From Nitrospira sp. (GTDB lineage Bacteria > Nitrospirota > Nitrospiria > Nitrospirales > Nitrospiraceae), in NCBI GenBank assembly GCA_005116965.1, contig SWDG01000025.1, positions 109,515 to 173,514 of the forward strand: 64,000 nucleotides of DNA. The letters run 5' to 3'. Under the pieces are notes generated by a model. The model worked only from the letters and a program-made list of their open reading frames with translations, did no database searches and was not told where the DNA came from. Of the stretch, positions 1 to 12,500 are shown piece by piece (the stretch's first letter is position 1; every line of letters begins with the position of its first letter). The position numbers were made by a program, and so were the translations under genes.

Positions 1-305
1 CCGGCTGAGATCCATGCTTGGATCTCCTGCTCCGCTGCTCCGGCTTCCCGCACCAACATCACCCCCATGGCAACTAACGGCACAACGACAACCCCCAGCG
101 CGCCGACGGTTAGCAGAGCCGCAGAGAGCGCGTCCTTCCCACCGAACCACTTGGCCAGCCGGAGATGCATCGGGAAGGCCCAATGCGCCAACAGACCGGC
201 CCACAGGACTGAAAAGACAAATGGTTTGAACATCAACCCGATTTGGTAGAGGAGCAAGACCAGAAGGGAAAAAAACACGATGGAAAAGATCTGTTGTCGA
301 GTCAT
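1..305 (-). CDS. AI-2E family transporter (PerM/UPF0118), N-terminal part, cut by window edge
   Basis: An open frame runs on the minus strand from an ATG at 305 off the left end of the window, giving about 101 residues. It begins MTRQQIFSIVFF, has a hydrophobic segment (VFFSLLVLLLYQIGLMF), then FVFSVLWAGLLAHWAFPMH and a second strongly hydrophobic stretch (AALLTVGALGVVVVPLVAM). This arrangement is what N-termini of AI-2E/PerM exporters look like: paired helices followed by an amphipathic segment. The family comprises inner-membrane permeases with 7-8 helices; the substrate cannot be told from this piece. It lies downstream of the bactofilin gene in the same direction. Confidence 0.75.
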   Translation of the reverse strand, partial: MTRQQIFSIVFFSLLVLLLYQIGLMFKPFVFSVLWAGLLAHWAFPMHLRLAKWFGGKDALSAALLTVGALGVVVVPLVAMGVMLVREAGAAEQEIQAWISA

Positions 306-446
306 AGCAAACGTCGCAGTCTCTCTGAAGCAGTATCGAGTAAATAGCAGATCTGTCGGCGTCTGTCACGGGAGGAAAGAATGGGATGGAAGATGCAAGA
401 CCACCGGACGTGAGGACAACACAACGAACGAGAGGCGGGAGTGCGC

Positions 447-890
447 TTACAGGTCGACTTCCCTTCCGATCAACGCAACCGCTTTCCCACGATGCGCATT
501 CATGTCGCGAACATTATTCGGGACTCGAGGAGCTTCTTCTGGCCAGCCTGTGACCCCCATATCGCTGACCCCCTGAAATTTCGCGCCTTCTTCCATCAAC
601 ATCATCGGACAATGGACTTCGCCGATCAAAATCGCGGTTTTGAGGAGCTGGATCTTCCCGGTTGCCGTGACCGTGGCTTTGATACGCCCACTGCTGATCA
701 GCGAATCGGCATGGATAGCTCCCTTCACCACTCCATCTTCCCCGACGATCACTTGCCCCTTCGTGTACACATCCCCTTCGAGTCGCCCATCGATCCGCAC
801 CGTACCATCGACTTTAATTTCCCCTTTGAGCTCAACACCTTTTGCCAACAGCGTAATATTGCCATCGTCGACAGACCCGGTCTTCTTCAT
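447..890 (-). CDS. Bactofilin (polymer-forming cytoskeletal protein)
   Basis: A 147-residue protein starting at MKKTGSVDDGN. The frame is open upstream to 1007, but that would overlap the PBP gene, whereas the ATG at 890 has AGGAG six bases ahead. The core is a regular right-handed beta-helix pattern typical of the bactofilin/DUF583 family: KGEIKVDGTVRIDGRLEGDV, then VIVGEDGVVKGAIHAD, then GRIKATVTATGKIQL. Bactofilins polymerise without nucleotide and scaffold cell-wall enzymes or surface structures. It sits about 100 bases downstream of a bifunctional murein synthase on the same strand, which suits a role in localised wall growth (inference). The tail after residue 110 is poorly conserved in appearance. 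Confidence 0.85.
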   Translation of the reverse strand: MKKTGSVDDGNITLLAKGVELKGEIKVDGTVRIDGRLEGDVYTKGQVIVGEDGVVKGAIHADSLISSGRIKATVTATGKIQLLKTAILIGEVHCPMMLMEEGAKFQGVSDMGVTGWPEEAPRVPNNVRDMNAHRGKAVALIGREVDL

Positions 891-990
891 GGGGACTCCT
901 CTCAACAGGCCAACCTTCCCCAAGGGTACCCGAGGACCAGGGATACGCCTAACAGTTTGTGGAATCCAGCACCCGGGTACGCCCTCCACC

Positions 991-3303
991 TTATTGCGAT
1001 AACCCAAACGTCTGCTTCATCCGTTCCCAGAGCCCGCCTCCATGCACTTCGCAATAGACCGTCGGCTCCGTTCCAGCGATGAAGAACTCAACTCGCTTCT
1101 CCGGACATTGTGACGTCGCGAGTTGTCCGCTTTTGGGATCAATCTTCCGCTGAATAACCCCAACGGGCGCCTCAAAATCAGGAGAATCACGTGGAATGAG
1201 CTGAAGCGCCAACTCGCTCCATATCGGAAGGGCAGCCAGGGCACCGGTCAACTTCAGGGCGCGTTCATCGTCAAAGCCAACCCACACACCGATCGCCATA
1301 TCCGGGGTATAGCCGATGAACCAGGCATCTCGATACCCATCAGTTGTCCCCGTTTTGCCTGCCACCGGACCATGCACTCCCAATACTCTGGCTTTAGCTC
1401 CAGTGCCATGGTCCACCACCCCCCTCAACAACGAGGTAATGAGAAATGTCCCTTGTGGGCTTGCCGCCTGACGTCGATCGAGCGGGGGACTCCAGATGGT
1501 CTCTCCTTCTTCACCCACCATGTTGGACAGCGCGACCGGATGGATGACCACGCCTCCATTAGCCAACCCGGCGTAGGCGGATGTGATCTGAAGCAACGAG
1601 ACTGCAGAACTCCCCAACGCCAGGGACAAATCGTCCGCCACCGGTGTTGTGACCCCGAACGCGTGCAGCAGACTCGTGAGCGCCGTGATCCCAGTTCGAT
1701 GTGCGGTCCGAACGGCGGGAACGTTCAAGGACTGCTCGAGTGCCGTACGGACCGTCACCGGCCCTCGATGCTGATGATCGTAATTTTGAGGCGACCAGGA
1801 CCCCGTGCCGGACTCTAACGTCACCGGTTCATCCACCAGCAATGTTGCTGGAGTCAGTCCCGTCGTACCGTGGTCGCGTGCAGCCTCAAATCCAGCCAGG
1901 TAGACAAATGGCTTAAAAAGAGACCCAGCCGATCGATGCGCCTGCACCGCACGATTGAATTGGCTCAGCTGATAGTTACGACCGCCGACCATCGCACGCA
2001 CGTGACCGGTCTTGACATCCAGGACGACCGCCGCCCCCTGAAGCGGAGGCTCGACTCCAGCCAAGGCCGGATAGCTCTTCTCGAGTTTCGTCAATCCATC
2101 GTGTAACACCCGTGCGACGATTCGTTGAGCCCTTGGATCAAGGGTCGAATAGATCCGCGCCCCATCTGGGATATCCATGCCCATCCCCTGCTCGATTTCC
2201 CTGAGCAGGTGATCGACGAAGTACGGCGCATCGGTGAGAATATCCTGATTCAACATGACCTTGACCGGCTGAGTCATGGCCTGCGCCACGGCGTCCTCCG
2301 CCAAGATCCCCTCTTCCTTCAGTCGGCGAAGCACCACATTGCGACGCGCCGTGGCAGACTCAACGCTTTTGACGGGAGAATAGGCATTGGGTCCCTTGAT
2401 CAATCCGACGATCAGCGCGATTTCATCGATCGATAGGTCGTCAAGATCCTTGCTGAAATAGCGATGCGCAGCCTCTCTCACACCGTAGATCGAAACTGGT
2501 CCGGCTTGACCGAGATAGATCTCATTCACATAGCTCTCTAGAATCTCTTCTTTCCGATACTTGAATTCAAGCGCCATCGCAGCCATCACTTCCCGCAGTT
2601 TCCGCCCAATGGTTCGCTTGGGAGAATAGTAGAGGTTCTTGGCCAATTGTTGGGTGAGCGTGCTACCTCCCTGCACAAGGACGCCGCGAGTCAGATTGAC
2701 CCAAAACGCTCGTCCGATCGCGATGGGGTCAACCCCGAAGTGGGAAAAAAATCGACGATCCTCGATGGTCAACAGCGCCTGAATCAGGGTGGGAGGGACA
2801 CGGTTCAGGGGAATCCATTCCCGGACCTGCCTGGAGCCGGAACGCATTCCGCTGATCAACACCGGCTCGAGCGAGACCAACGACAGTGGATGTCCATCGG
2901 ACACGGACGACACCTCAGCAACAATCCCATCGGCCAATCTCAAACGGACCGATCGTGCAGGAAGTCGGTTCGCCTCCTGAGCATGAAGGAAAATCTCGAT
3001 GGAGTCCTTGGCGGCGAAATACTCACCGGCAACCCGCGGTGCTGTCGTGACCGGCTTGTACTCCAACCGTTGCAGGTGGTCGAGCAATCCTGAATCGACA
3101 ACATGAAGCCCCGGCGTCAGAAAAAACGGGGCACCATAGATCAACAGCGGCGGATGCTCATCGCTTTTGGGCAGAGCCAAACTGGTTGAAAGAAAGACAA
3201 CATACCCTCCCACGAGCGTGACCGCCACTCCACAGACGATCAGGAAGGATAGGAGAAAGCGCCTCGCCCACGAGACGGACCGATCAGACGTTGGAATCGA
3301 CAT
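991..3303 (-). CDS. mrcB: Bifunctional penicillin-binding protein 1B-like (glycosyltransferase/transpeptidase)
   Basis: A 770-residue class A PBP. There is one N-terminal membrane anchor (residues about 16-41) and a UB2H-like regulatory segment (about 55-150). The GT51 lipid-II polymerase domain has the catalytic Glu in the EDRRFFSHFG motif (E181) and the second motif GGSTLTQQLAKN (about 212-223). The transpeptidase domain has SxxK at S461-K464 (SLFK), SLN and KTGTT. The UB2H segment and overall length point to PBP1b rather than PBP1a. It polymerises and cross-links peptidoglycan in the periplasm. The bactofilin gene follows on the same strand. The start is ATG; the frame cannot extend far upstream because the giant gene ends at 3522. 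Confidence 0.92.
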   Translation of the reverse strand: MSIPTSDRSVSWARRFLLSFLIVCGVAVTLVGGYVVFLSTSLALPKSDEHPPLLIYGAPFFLTPGLHVVDSGLLDHLQRLEYKPVTTAPRVAGEYFAAKDSIEIFLHAQEANRLPARSVRLRLADGIVAEVSSVSDGHPLSLVSLEPVLISGMRSGSRQVREWIPLNRVPPTLIQALLTIEDRRFFSHFGVDPIAIGRAFWVNLTRGVLVQGGSTLTQQLAKNLYYSPKRTIGRKLREVMAAMALEFKYRKEEILESYVNEIYLGQAGPVSIYGVREAAHRYFSKDLDDLSIDEIALIVGLIKGPNAYSPVKSVESATARRNVVLRRLKEEGILAEDAVAQAMTQPVKVMLNQDILTDAPYFVDHLLREIEQGMGMDIPDGARIYSTLDPRAQRIVARVLHDGLTKLEKSYPALAGVEPPLQGAAVVLDVKTGHVRAMVGGRNYQLSQFNRAVQAHRSAGSLFKPFVYLAGFEAARDHGTTGLTPATLLVDEPVTLESGTGSWSPQNYDHQHRGPVTVRTALEQSLNVPAVRTAHRTGITALTSLLHAFGVTTPVADDLSLALGSSAVSLLQITSAYAGLANGGVVIHPVALSNMVGEEGETIWSPPLDRRQAASPQGTFLITSLLRGVVDHGTGAKARVLGVHGPVAGKTGTTDGYRDAWFIGYTPDMAIGVWVGFDDERALKLTGALAALPIWSELALQLIPRDSPDFEAPVGVIQRKIDPKSGQLATSQCPEKRVEFFIAGTEPTVYCEVHGGGLWERMKQTFGLSQ

Positions 3304-3521
3304 AGTCTCAGCATACCCTGTGTATTCAGACGAGAAACACTGTGCAACAGATTACCAAATTCATGGAATTTACGTGGAAGAACTTGTAATACGTCGAAAA
3401 GTGCAAGACCGTCCTGAAGCCTCGTGCAATCTGTGCACATGTGGCCGGCTGAAGAGATACCGTCCCTGACAGACTGATCCCCGGATGATGAGAGCTGGTC
3501 CAGATCGTTCTGATCGGCTGG

Positions 3522-6500
3522 TCAGGGCTTGGGGTCAGGCGGAAGTCCGAGGTCGAGCAAATGTTTCAGCCCTTTGAATTCGGTGTTTTCCGCTTGCTGA
3601 TCCTGTTCGGCTTCTTTCTTCCGGCGTTCTCGCTCACTGCGGCTGCCCCCTAACACCGGCAGAGGATCAAAGTGTCGCCAGGCCGGCATGGTCGCCATGA
3701 AACTCGCCAGCAAGGTGCCGCTGCGGAGAGCCCACGCGATGAAACCGGCCGACAAGGTGGTCCCCGTCAGAGCGGCGATCCGCACCGTCATCACATGCTG
3801 CTCTTGGGACACGCCCATCGCCTGCTCCAACGAGGCCGTCATTTCATCGAGCTTGGAGAATAGGAGATCGCTCACCGATTGAGATTTCTCGGCTGGTTCA
3901 GATTCTGGCGTTGGAGTTGATTCTCCGAGCAGACCGGTCAAGAGCAGCCTTCTGGCTTCGTCGATCCAGGGGAAGAGCACCGAATCCTTCGCCTCATCGA
4001 TCGTCGCTCTCGGTTCCTCAGGCCTGATCACCACCGGGCGCTCCGTCGGCAATGGCAGAACGGTTGACGGATGAGATTCCGCTGGCGCAGAGCGTGAATC
4101 TGGCAATACCGGAGACTGAGGGAGCGCCTCTGTTGGTAGCTCGGCAGGACCCACTGGAGGCGAAGGACCCGGCCCTGGACCAGTTGGACTCGGCGGGGTA
4201 GGCGACAACAACACTGGCGGCACGATCGGAGCCGGCGGCAGGGGGACGCTTTCGGCCATATCGGTTACGGTGACTTGAATGGTCTGTGTCGTGCTCGCCC
4301 CCTGACTGTCGGTTACTTGCACCTGCACGACATAGACGTTGTCGCCATTCGCGTCGGTGGCCGCTTCAAAATCAGGCGGCGCGGTAAAGTTCAACGCCCC
4401 AGTGACAGTATTGATGGTGAAGCGTGCCTGATCTGTTCCCCCACTGATGTTGTAGGTGAGGGCTTGCGCCGGCAGATCCACATCCGCCCCGGTCACAATC
4501 GTGACGGCACTGACATTTTCCACAATGTTAATCGCGGCGGTTGATGCACCACCGTCACTCGTAATGGTGGGAGTATCATTCACGGGGATAATCGTCAGGG
4601 TGACCGTCGTGCTCCCGATCGACCCGCCCGCTCCGTCATTAACGGTAAAGGTAAAACTGTCGCTGGTGGTTTCCGATCCATCGTGCACATAGACCAACCG
4701 ATTGGCGGCAATATCTGCTTGCGTAAAGGTGGAGGCCGACAGGCCCGGTGCGGTCGTCAACTCCAATCGTCCATAGGCCGGACCGGTTCCAATGGTGTAC
4801 GCCAACTGAGTGGCCGTATTATCTACATCTGTCACGGCCAACTCGCTACTACCGATCGTATCGGTCCCGCCTTCTGCGACGATGCTCCCGGTATTGGCAC
4901 TCAAGACCGGCGCATCGTTGACCGGCGTCACGGTCACGCTGATCACTTGCGTCGTGGTATTGCCCGCATCGTCGGTGAGGGTCACGGTGAAGCTGTCGCT
5001 GCCGTTGTAATCGGCATTCGGGGTGTAGCTCCACAGGCCCGTGGCCGGATCGATGCTCGCCGTCCCGTTCGTCGCCGCCCCGGTCACGGTAAACACGGTC
5101 CCGTCGCTCAAGCCCTCCACATCCGTCGCCGTCAGAGTCCCGGTCAGCGTCGTGTCTTCAGGGCCGCTCCCGCTCGTGCCCCCCGTCACGACCGTGGGAT
5201 CGTTCACCGCCGTCACGGTGATCTGTTTCGACGCGGTGAGCGACGTGCCTCCGTCGCCATCCGTCAAGACCGCCTCGACCGTGCGGGTGGCGGTGGACGG
5301 TGCATCGCCAGCCACCCAGAAACGGATGTTGGCCATCACCTCACCGACGATGCTTGCATCGGCATTGGCGTTGAAAGTGACGACAAAGGGGGCGGCACCG
5401 ATCCCGCCCGTCTGCGTCCCGATCAACGTCCCGCCATAGTAGACATTGGTTCCGCTGACGCCGATCTGGCCTGCACCCATCCCGGTGTTGAGCAACTCGA
5501 CCCGATCATCCGCGCTGGGATTGGCGCTGATCGTGATAGTCAACGTCCCGGTATCGAAGTTGGTGGAGTCAAGGTCGCTGATGGTCGGCAGGGCATCGAT
5601 CATCACCGCCAGCGCCCCTTCGGTGAAGTTCTTGTCTCCCTCTCCGAAGGTCAGAACCGGCGCGTCGTTGGTGCCCTGGACATAGACCAACTTATTTTGT
5701 GGCGTAGCAGTTCCCCCGTCCCCATCGGTGAGCCCGATCGTCAGCGTGCGCGTGGCCGTGGATGGATTCTCACTGACATTGTTGAATTGGATGCTGCGAT
5801 AGACTTCTTGGGCAGCGGCCGCCGTCGCATTTGCATTAAACGTAACAAGGAGCGGGTCAGACCCGCTGGTCCCTCCGCTCACAGTGCCGATTACGGTTCC
5901 TCCATAGGTCACGTTACTGCCGGAGACCCCCACCTGGCCTGGGCCAGTTCCCCAGTTCCCCACCACTAATCGGTCATCGACGGTGCCGTTGGCGGAGATC
6001 GAGACGGTCATCACACCACCGTCAAAGTTCGCCGAATCCACATCGACAATGGTTCCGGTGGCATCAATGAGCTGCGCAAGCCCGCCTTCCACGAAGGTGA
6101 CATCCGGTGCCACTGGTGTGACCACCGGCGCGTCGTTCACCCCGCTCACTGTCACCGTCGTGTCATAGTTGGCGCTGGTGCCGCCGTCGCCATCCGTGAG
6201 CACATAGCGCACGGTGCGGGCGCCCGTCGTCGGGGCACTGGTGTCGGTGTTTTGATAGGTGATGTTCTGGACCAGGGCGGTCACTGCTGTGGGCGTGGCG
6301 CTGGCGTTGAGCGTGATCACAAGGTTCGTGCCGCCGCTGCCGCCCGTGAAGGTCCCGATGGTCACGCCTTCGTAGGTGATGTTTGAGCCGCTCACGCCGA
6401 TCTGCCCAGACCCGGTCCCTTGATTCCGGATACTCAGCACATCCTCGGCACTGTCGCCGCCGGATGGAATGGACACAGTCAACGTGCCGGTATCCAAGTT

Positions 6501-9500
6501 CGTCGAATCCACATCGGCGACCAGGGCGTTACCGCCCTGCTCAATGACCACCGCCCCCGCGCCTTCGCTATAGGCCAGACTGTCGCCGCTCAAATTCGTG
6601 ATCGTCGGCGCGTCGTTCACCGCCGTGACGGTAAGCAGGATAAATTGGCTGATTGTATTGGCCCCACCGTTGGCCGTCCCCCCCGAGTCATAAACATTAA
6701 ACTGAAAGGCCGTGACCCCGCTGGCGTTGGCCGTTGGCTGAAACTGCATGCCTTGGATCTCGGCCAGCGTGTATGAGGACAACGTCACTAGCGTGGTGCC
6801 ATCGGCCAAGTAGACGTTGCCAATGGTGCCCGACGGCAGAGCCGTCACCGCGTAGGTGAGGGTCTGCCCGCTCTCATCGGCCCCGCCACCCGGACTGTAG
6901 GTCACACTGCCCAAGCCCAGAGATACGAGACCCGCGTCTTCAGACACGGTGAGGTTGCTGACCGTGCCAGCGGTGCGAATCGGGGCGTCATTCACACCGG
7001 TCACGGTGATTGCCACGGTATCCACATCCGTCCCACTATTACTATCGGTACTGGTAACAGTGAGGGTGTCGGCCCCGGCAAAGTCCGTAGCCCCTTGATA
7101 GGTGAGGCTCGCAAGAGTGGCATTGATATCGGCTTGGCTACCGCTCAAAGTCAGGGTGTTCGTCCCGTTGCTGCCGCTGCTGATCGTCGCGCCACCGGAC
7201 AGCGTGACAGTGAGCGTCCCGTTGCCCACCGCCAATTGCACCGTGCTCAGGTTGCCGTCCACATCATTGACGCTGATTCCGCTCAGGGCCAGCGCCGTAT
7301 CCTCGGTCACGCTCTGCGCCCCCGGCACCGTATTCACCGGGGCATCGTTGACGCCACTGACCGTCACCGTCGTGTCATAGTTCGCACTGGTGCCGCCGTC
7401 GCCGTCGGTGAGCACATAGCGAACGGTTCGGGCGCCGGTCGTGGGCGCATTGATGTCGGTGTTCTCGTACGTGATGTTCTTGATCAGCGCCGTCACCGCC
7501 GTGGGGGTCGCACTGCTGTTCAACGTGATGATAAGGGCGCTCCCGCTGCTGCCCCCCGTGAACGTCCCGATCGTCACGCCCCCGTATGTCACATTCACTC
7601 CGCTCACACCGATCTCACCCGCACCGGTCCCTTGATTCCAGATACTCAGTACATCTTCCGCGTTGTCCCCGCCTGCTGGGATGGACACAGTCAAGGTGCC
7701 GGTATCCAGATTCGTCGAATCCATATCAGCCACGAGGGCGTTGCCGCCTTGCTCAATCACGATGGCCCCGTCGCCTTCGCTATAGACCAGGCCGTCGCCG
7801 CTCAGGTTCGTGATCGTTGGGGCATCGTTGACAGCGGTGATCGTCACGGTGGTACTACCGGTGGCTTGCAAGGCCCCACCGGCACCCTGGGCGCCGCTGT
7901 TGCCATCGCTGAAGGTCCAATTGATCTGCGCGCTGGCCGGGGGATTGTCTGAGCTATTCCAGTAGACGATATGCTGCAGCAGTGTGTTAACGCGCGTCTG
8001 TGTGGCAGAGGAATTGAACGTGACATCGAGCTGACCGCCCGTGAAGGTATAGGTCCCGACCTGTACGCCGCTGACAAATACATTGGCACCGCTGGTGGTG
8101 ACCACGATGCCGTCGAAAGCGAGATTGTCTTCTCCCGCCGCCCCGCCGTTGCGCGCGAGCGTCAGCGTGGCGCCGTTGAAATTATTTAAGGTTGAGAGCT
8201 CCTCATCGAAAATCTGCACGTCGGCATCCAGCACCACAGGGGACCCTCCCTCAGTGTAGGTCGGCGTCCCGTTCAACGTGTTGACGGGGTCAAGCGTGGC
8301 GTCCAGCGACCCGGTACTGCTGTAGCGATTCAGTGCGACGTTGTACCCGCCGAGGCCCCCGACCTGAGTGGTACCCGACACCACAATCCGTCCATCGCTC
8401 TGGACTGCGACGCTATAGCCCCGATCATCGCTGGCGCCACTGTAATCCGACGTGACGACGCCGTCCCCACCGCCAAACGTCGTATCCAACGTGCCGTCCA
8501 TATTGAGCCGCAGCAAGCCGACATCACCCCCGTTGATCCCCGCCGTACCCGTCACGAGAATCTTGCCGTCGGCCTGGATCGTGAGTCCTTCGGCGAGGTC
8601 ACTGCCCCCCAGATTGATGGTCACTTTCCCGCCGGTGCCGAAGCCGGTGTCCAGCGTCCCGTTGGTGTTGTAGCGGGCAATCGCAAAATCATTGGTGCCG
8701 CCGGTGTCACTCCACCCGGCCACGACGATTTTCCCATCGGCTTGCATCCGCACTTCGTTGCCCATATCGCTGCTGTTGGCGCCGAAATCCGTCAGCACTT
8801 TCCCCGTGCCGTTGAAGCTCGTATCCAATGACCCGTCGGAGTTGTACCGGACCAACGCAACATCAAAACTGGTCCCGTTGAACCCAAATCCCAACAGCAG
8901 CACCTTTCCGTCAGATTGAATGGTGAGGCTGTCCGCCCGATCATTGCCCCCAGCGAGGTCGGTGCTGACATAGCCTGAACCGCCACCGAAGCTGGTATCG
9001 AGCGACCCGTCGCTATTGAACCGCATTAGGTTGAAGTTGCTGTTCGACAGATCGGCCGCCACCAGGAAGGTGCCATCCGCCTGAACCACCACATCTTTCG
9101 CGTTGCCAGACACCCCCGATGACGCTATACCGTCGCCACCGCCGAAACTCGTGTCCAGCGTCCCGTCCGCATTGAACCGCACGAGGCACACTTGATAACC
9201 GCCAGTGGTCGTATACCCCGAGAGCACCACCTTGCCGTCGGCTTGGAGAACCATGGCCTCCGCCCGACCGACGATCCCGGCAAACGCCACCCCATCCCCG
9301 CCGCCGAAACTGGTATCCAGCGTGCCGTCGGCGCTGTATCGGACCAGGCTGAAGTCATCGCTCCCGCCGCTGTCGCTATAGCCGCCGACCAGGATCTTGC
9401 CGTCCGGCTGGATAATGGTTTCTCTCCCAAACTCCGATCCGACCCCTAAGCTGGTCAGGGCCTGGCCGTCCCCCACGCCAAAGGTCGGCGCATCGTTCAC

Positions 9501-12500
9501 CGCCGTCACGCTCACATCGATGGTATCGGTCGCACTGGAGAACGCCGTGGTCCCCCCCGTACTCGCCGTACTCACCTTCGTGCCCGCCGTCCCACTCGTT
9601 TGATCCCAGGCTCGGACGGTCAGCGCCGCGCTGCTCGTGCCGTTGTAGTCCGCGTTCGGCGCAAAGTAGAGCCGCGTGCTCCCGTTATCGGCCAGCAGGA
9701 GAGATGAGGCGGCGGTGACGCTCCCCACCGCCGTCCACGTCGTGCCCCCGTTCGTCGTGTAGTACCAGGTCCCGTTCGTCTCGCTGCTCCCCGTGATCGC
9801 AATCCCCTTCGCCGCCCCACTGTCCACATCCGTGATGCCCCCGGTGAACGCACTGACTAAGGAGCCGACGGCGCCACTCGGGGCGCCCCCATCTTCGGCC
9901 ACGGTCAGGCTCAACGCCGTATCCGCCAGCACCGGTGCATCGTTCACCGCCGTCACACTCACGTCGATGGTATCGGTCGCACTCGAGAACGCCGTCGTGC
10001 CCCCCGTGCTCGCCGTGCTCACCTTCGTCCCCGCCGTCCCACTCGTTTGATCCCACGCCCGCACCGTCAACGCCGCGCTGCTCGTCCCGGTGTAGTTCGC
10101 GTTCGGCGCAAAATACAGCCGCGTGCTCCCGTTGTCGGCGAGGAGCAATGAGGAGGCCGCACTCACGCTCCCCACGGCCGTCCACGTCGTGCCCCCGTTC
10201 GTCGTGTAGTACCACGTCCCGTTCGTCTCACTGCTCCCCGTGATCGCAAGGCCCTTCGCCGCCCCGCTGTCCGCATCGGTGATCCCACCGGTGAACGCGC
10301 TCACGAGGGAGCCCACCGCGCCGCTCGGAGCCCCCGCGTCCTCCGCCACGGTGATGGAGAGGGCCGTATCCGCCAACACCGGCGCATCGTTGACTGGGGT
10401 AACTGTCAGCGCCACCGTGTCGGTGTCTGTCAGCGCCAGATCGTTGGCTAGATTGGCGACCTCGGTCGTCGCGAGGGCTCGACTGTAGACACGGACATCA
10501 TCGAGAGCACCAAGAAATTCACCGTTGATTGCTCCGTTGTTGTAGGCCCCGATGGTCGTATTCGTCTTGCTGTTGAGAGCGGAAATAAACGTCGTCGTAC
10601 CGGCCGACCCGAAGTTAAAGGTACGCGTTGTGGCGGCTCCATCGATATACAATTGGTTCCCCGATCCGTCGACAGTGAACGCGACATGGTGCCAGTTGCC
10701 GTCGTTGACCGTAACAGTAGACACGGTCTCAAGAACTGTCGTGCCGCCGTCGACGATGCTGAGTCTGAGTTGACCATTGACAACATAGAACGACACAAAG
10801 TTTGAGCCGCCTGCTCCGTCACCAATATCGAATATCGTCCGTTCACCTGTGTCCGTCAGCTTCACCCAGGCCGACAGCGTGCCCTGGGAGAGCGTGGCAA
10901 AGGTTGAAGTATGGCTAGTGAGATCAATGTAGTCGTCGACTCCGTCAAGGCTTAGGACTTGCCCTCTTGTGCCGTCGGTAATGATCGTGGCCCCACCAGT
11001 CAGCGTCCCGTTCTGGGCAGTGCCTGGTGCCACATCGTTCGCATTGCCTTCGAACGTGTAGCGGGCTTGCAGATTCGCATCGATGTCAAGCGAGACGAGA
11101 GTGTTATCGCGTGAGATGACCGTCAGGGTCGCGCTGCCGTTGTAGTCACTCGTTGGTGCATAGGTGAGCCCATTCAGCGCAGTGTTGATGTTCGCAACTG
11201 TGCCCCGGAACGTCATCGTAGCATCGGTCGTGCCATCACCAGTCGTAAACGTGAGACCGGTGATGCCGTTGAGCGTGAGCGTGCCATTGGTCACTGAGAC
11301 GGTTACCTCAAACGGACTGCCACTGCCATCGGGATCTTGAATAGAGATTTGATTGCCATTTCCAGAAGAGAACACGAGGGCGGTATCTTCATTCGTACTC
11401 TGAGCGCCCGGGACCGTGTTGACCGGCGCGTCGTTGACGCCGCTCACCGTGACCGTCGTGTCATAATTGGCGCTGGTGCCCCCGTCGCCGTCGGTGAGCA
11501 CGTAGCGCACCGTGCGGGTACCCGTCGTTGGCGCATTCGTGTCGGTATCCTGATAGGTGATGTTTTTCACGAGGGCCGTCACCGCCGTCGGGGTCGCGTT
11601 GCTGTTCAACGTGATGACGAGGTTGCTCCCGCTGCTGCCTCCGGTGAAGGTCCCGATGGTGGTGCCCCCATAGGTGATGTTTGACCCGCTCACGCCGATC
11701 AGGCCCGCGCTGGTGCCTTGGTTGCGAATGCTCAGCACATCTTCCGCGCTGTCGCTGCCCGCCGTGAAGCTCACGGTCAGAGTACCGGTGTCCAGGTTGG
11801 TGCTATCCACATCGGCGACCACCGCATTGCCGCCCTGCTCGATCACCACCGCCCCATCGCCTTCGTTGTAGGCCAGGCTGTCCCCGCTCAAGCTCGTGAT
11901 GGTCGGGGCGACGTTCGCCGCCCCAACGTTGATCGTGACGGTATCGGCATGGCTCGTCGTGCCATCTGAGACGACGACGACAAACTGCAACGTGGTAGCG
12001 GAACCTGGCGCGGTGAAGGTCGGCGAAGCTGCCGTTGAACTGCTGAGCGTGACCTTTGTGCCTTCAATCTGGGTCCATTGATAGGTCAGGGTGTTGCCGT
12101 CTTGGTCCGAGCTGCCTGCAGCCGTTAATGTGACCGTTGAACTAAGCGAGACCGTCTGATCCGCTCCGGCATCGGCGAGCGGACCATGGTTACCGATCGT
12201 GGCCCCCGTGATAATGGTTTCGACGTTCGAGTGGTTGATCGTGAAGACGTTGCCGCCACCTCGATCGACGGTGATGACGCCACCACTGTTGGTGATCGTG
12301 GCGGTTGAAAACTCGCTCAGATCGATAATGTCGGTTGCACCACCTCCATTGACGGTATAGGCGTCGCCGGATTGCGCGCCCGTAAAGCGGAAGACATCCA
12401 CCCCCGACCCACCCACCATCTGATCATTACCACCACCTCCGATGATCGTGTTCTTCCCAACGGCACTTCCACCATCCAGATAGTCATTCCCTGTCCCACC

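Noticed and set aside
991..1007. Bactofilin starting upstream at 1007
   Set aside because: Would overlap the PBP gene; the first 39 residues lack family character and the ATG at 890 has the ribosome site.
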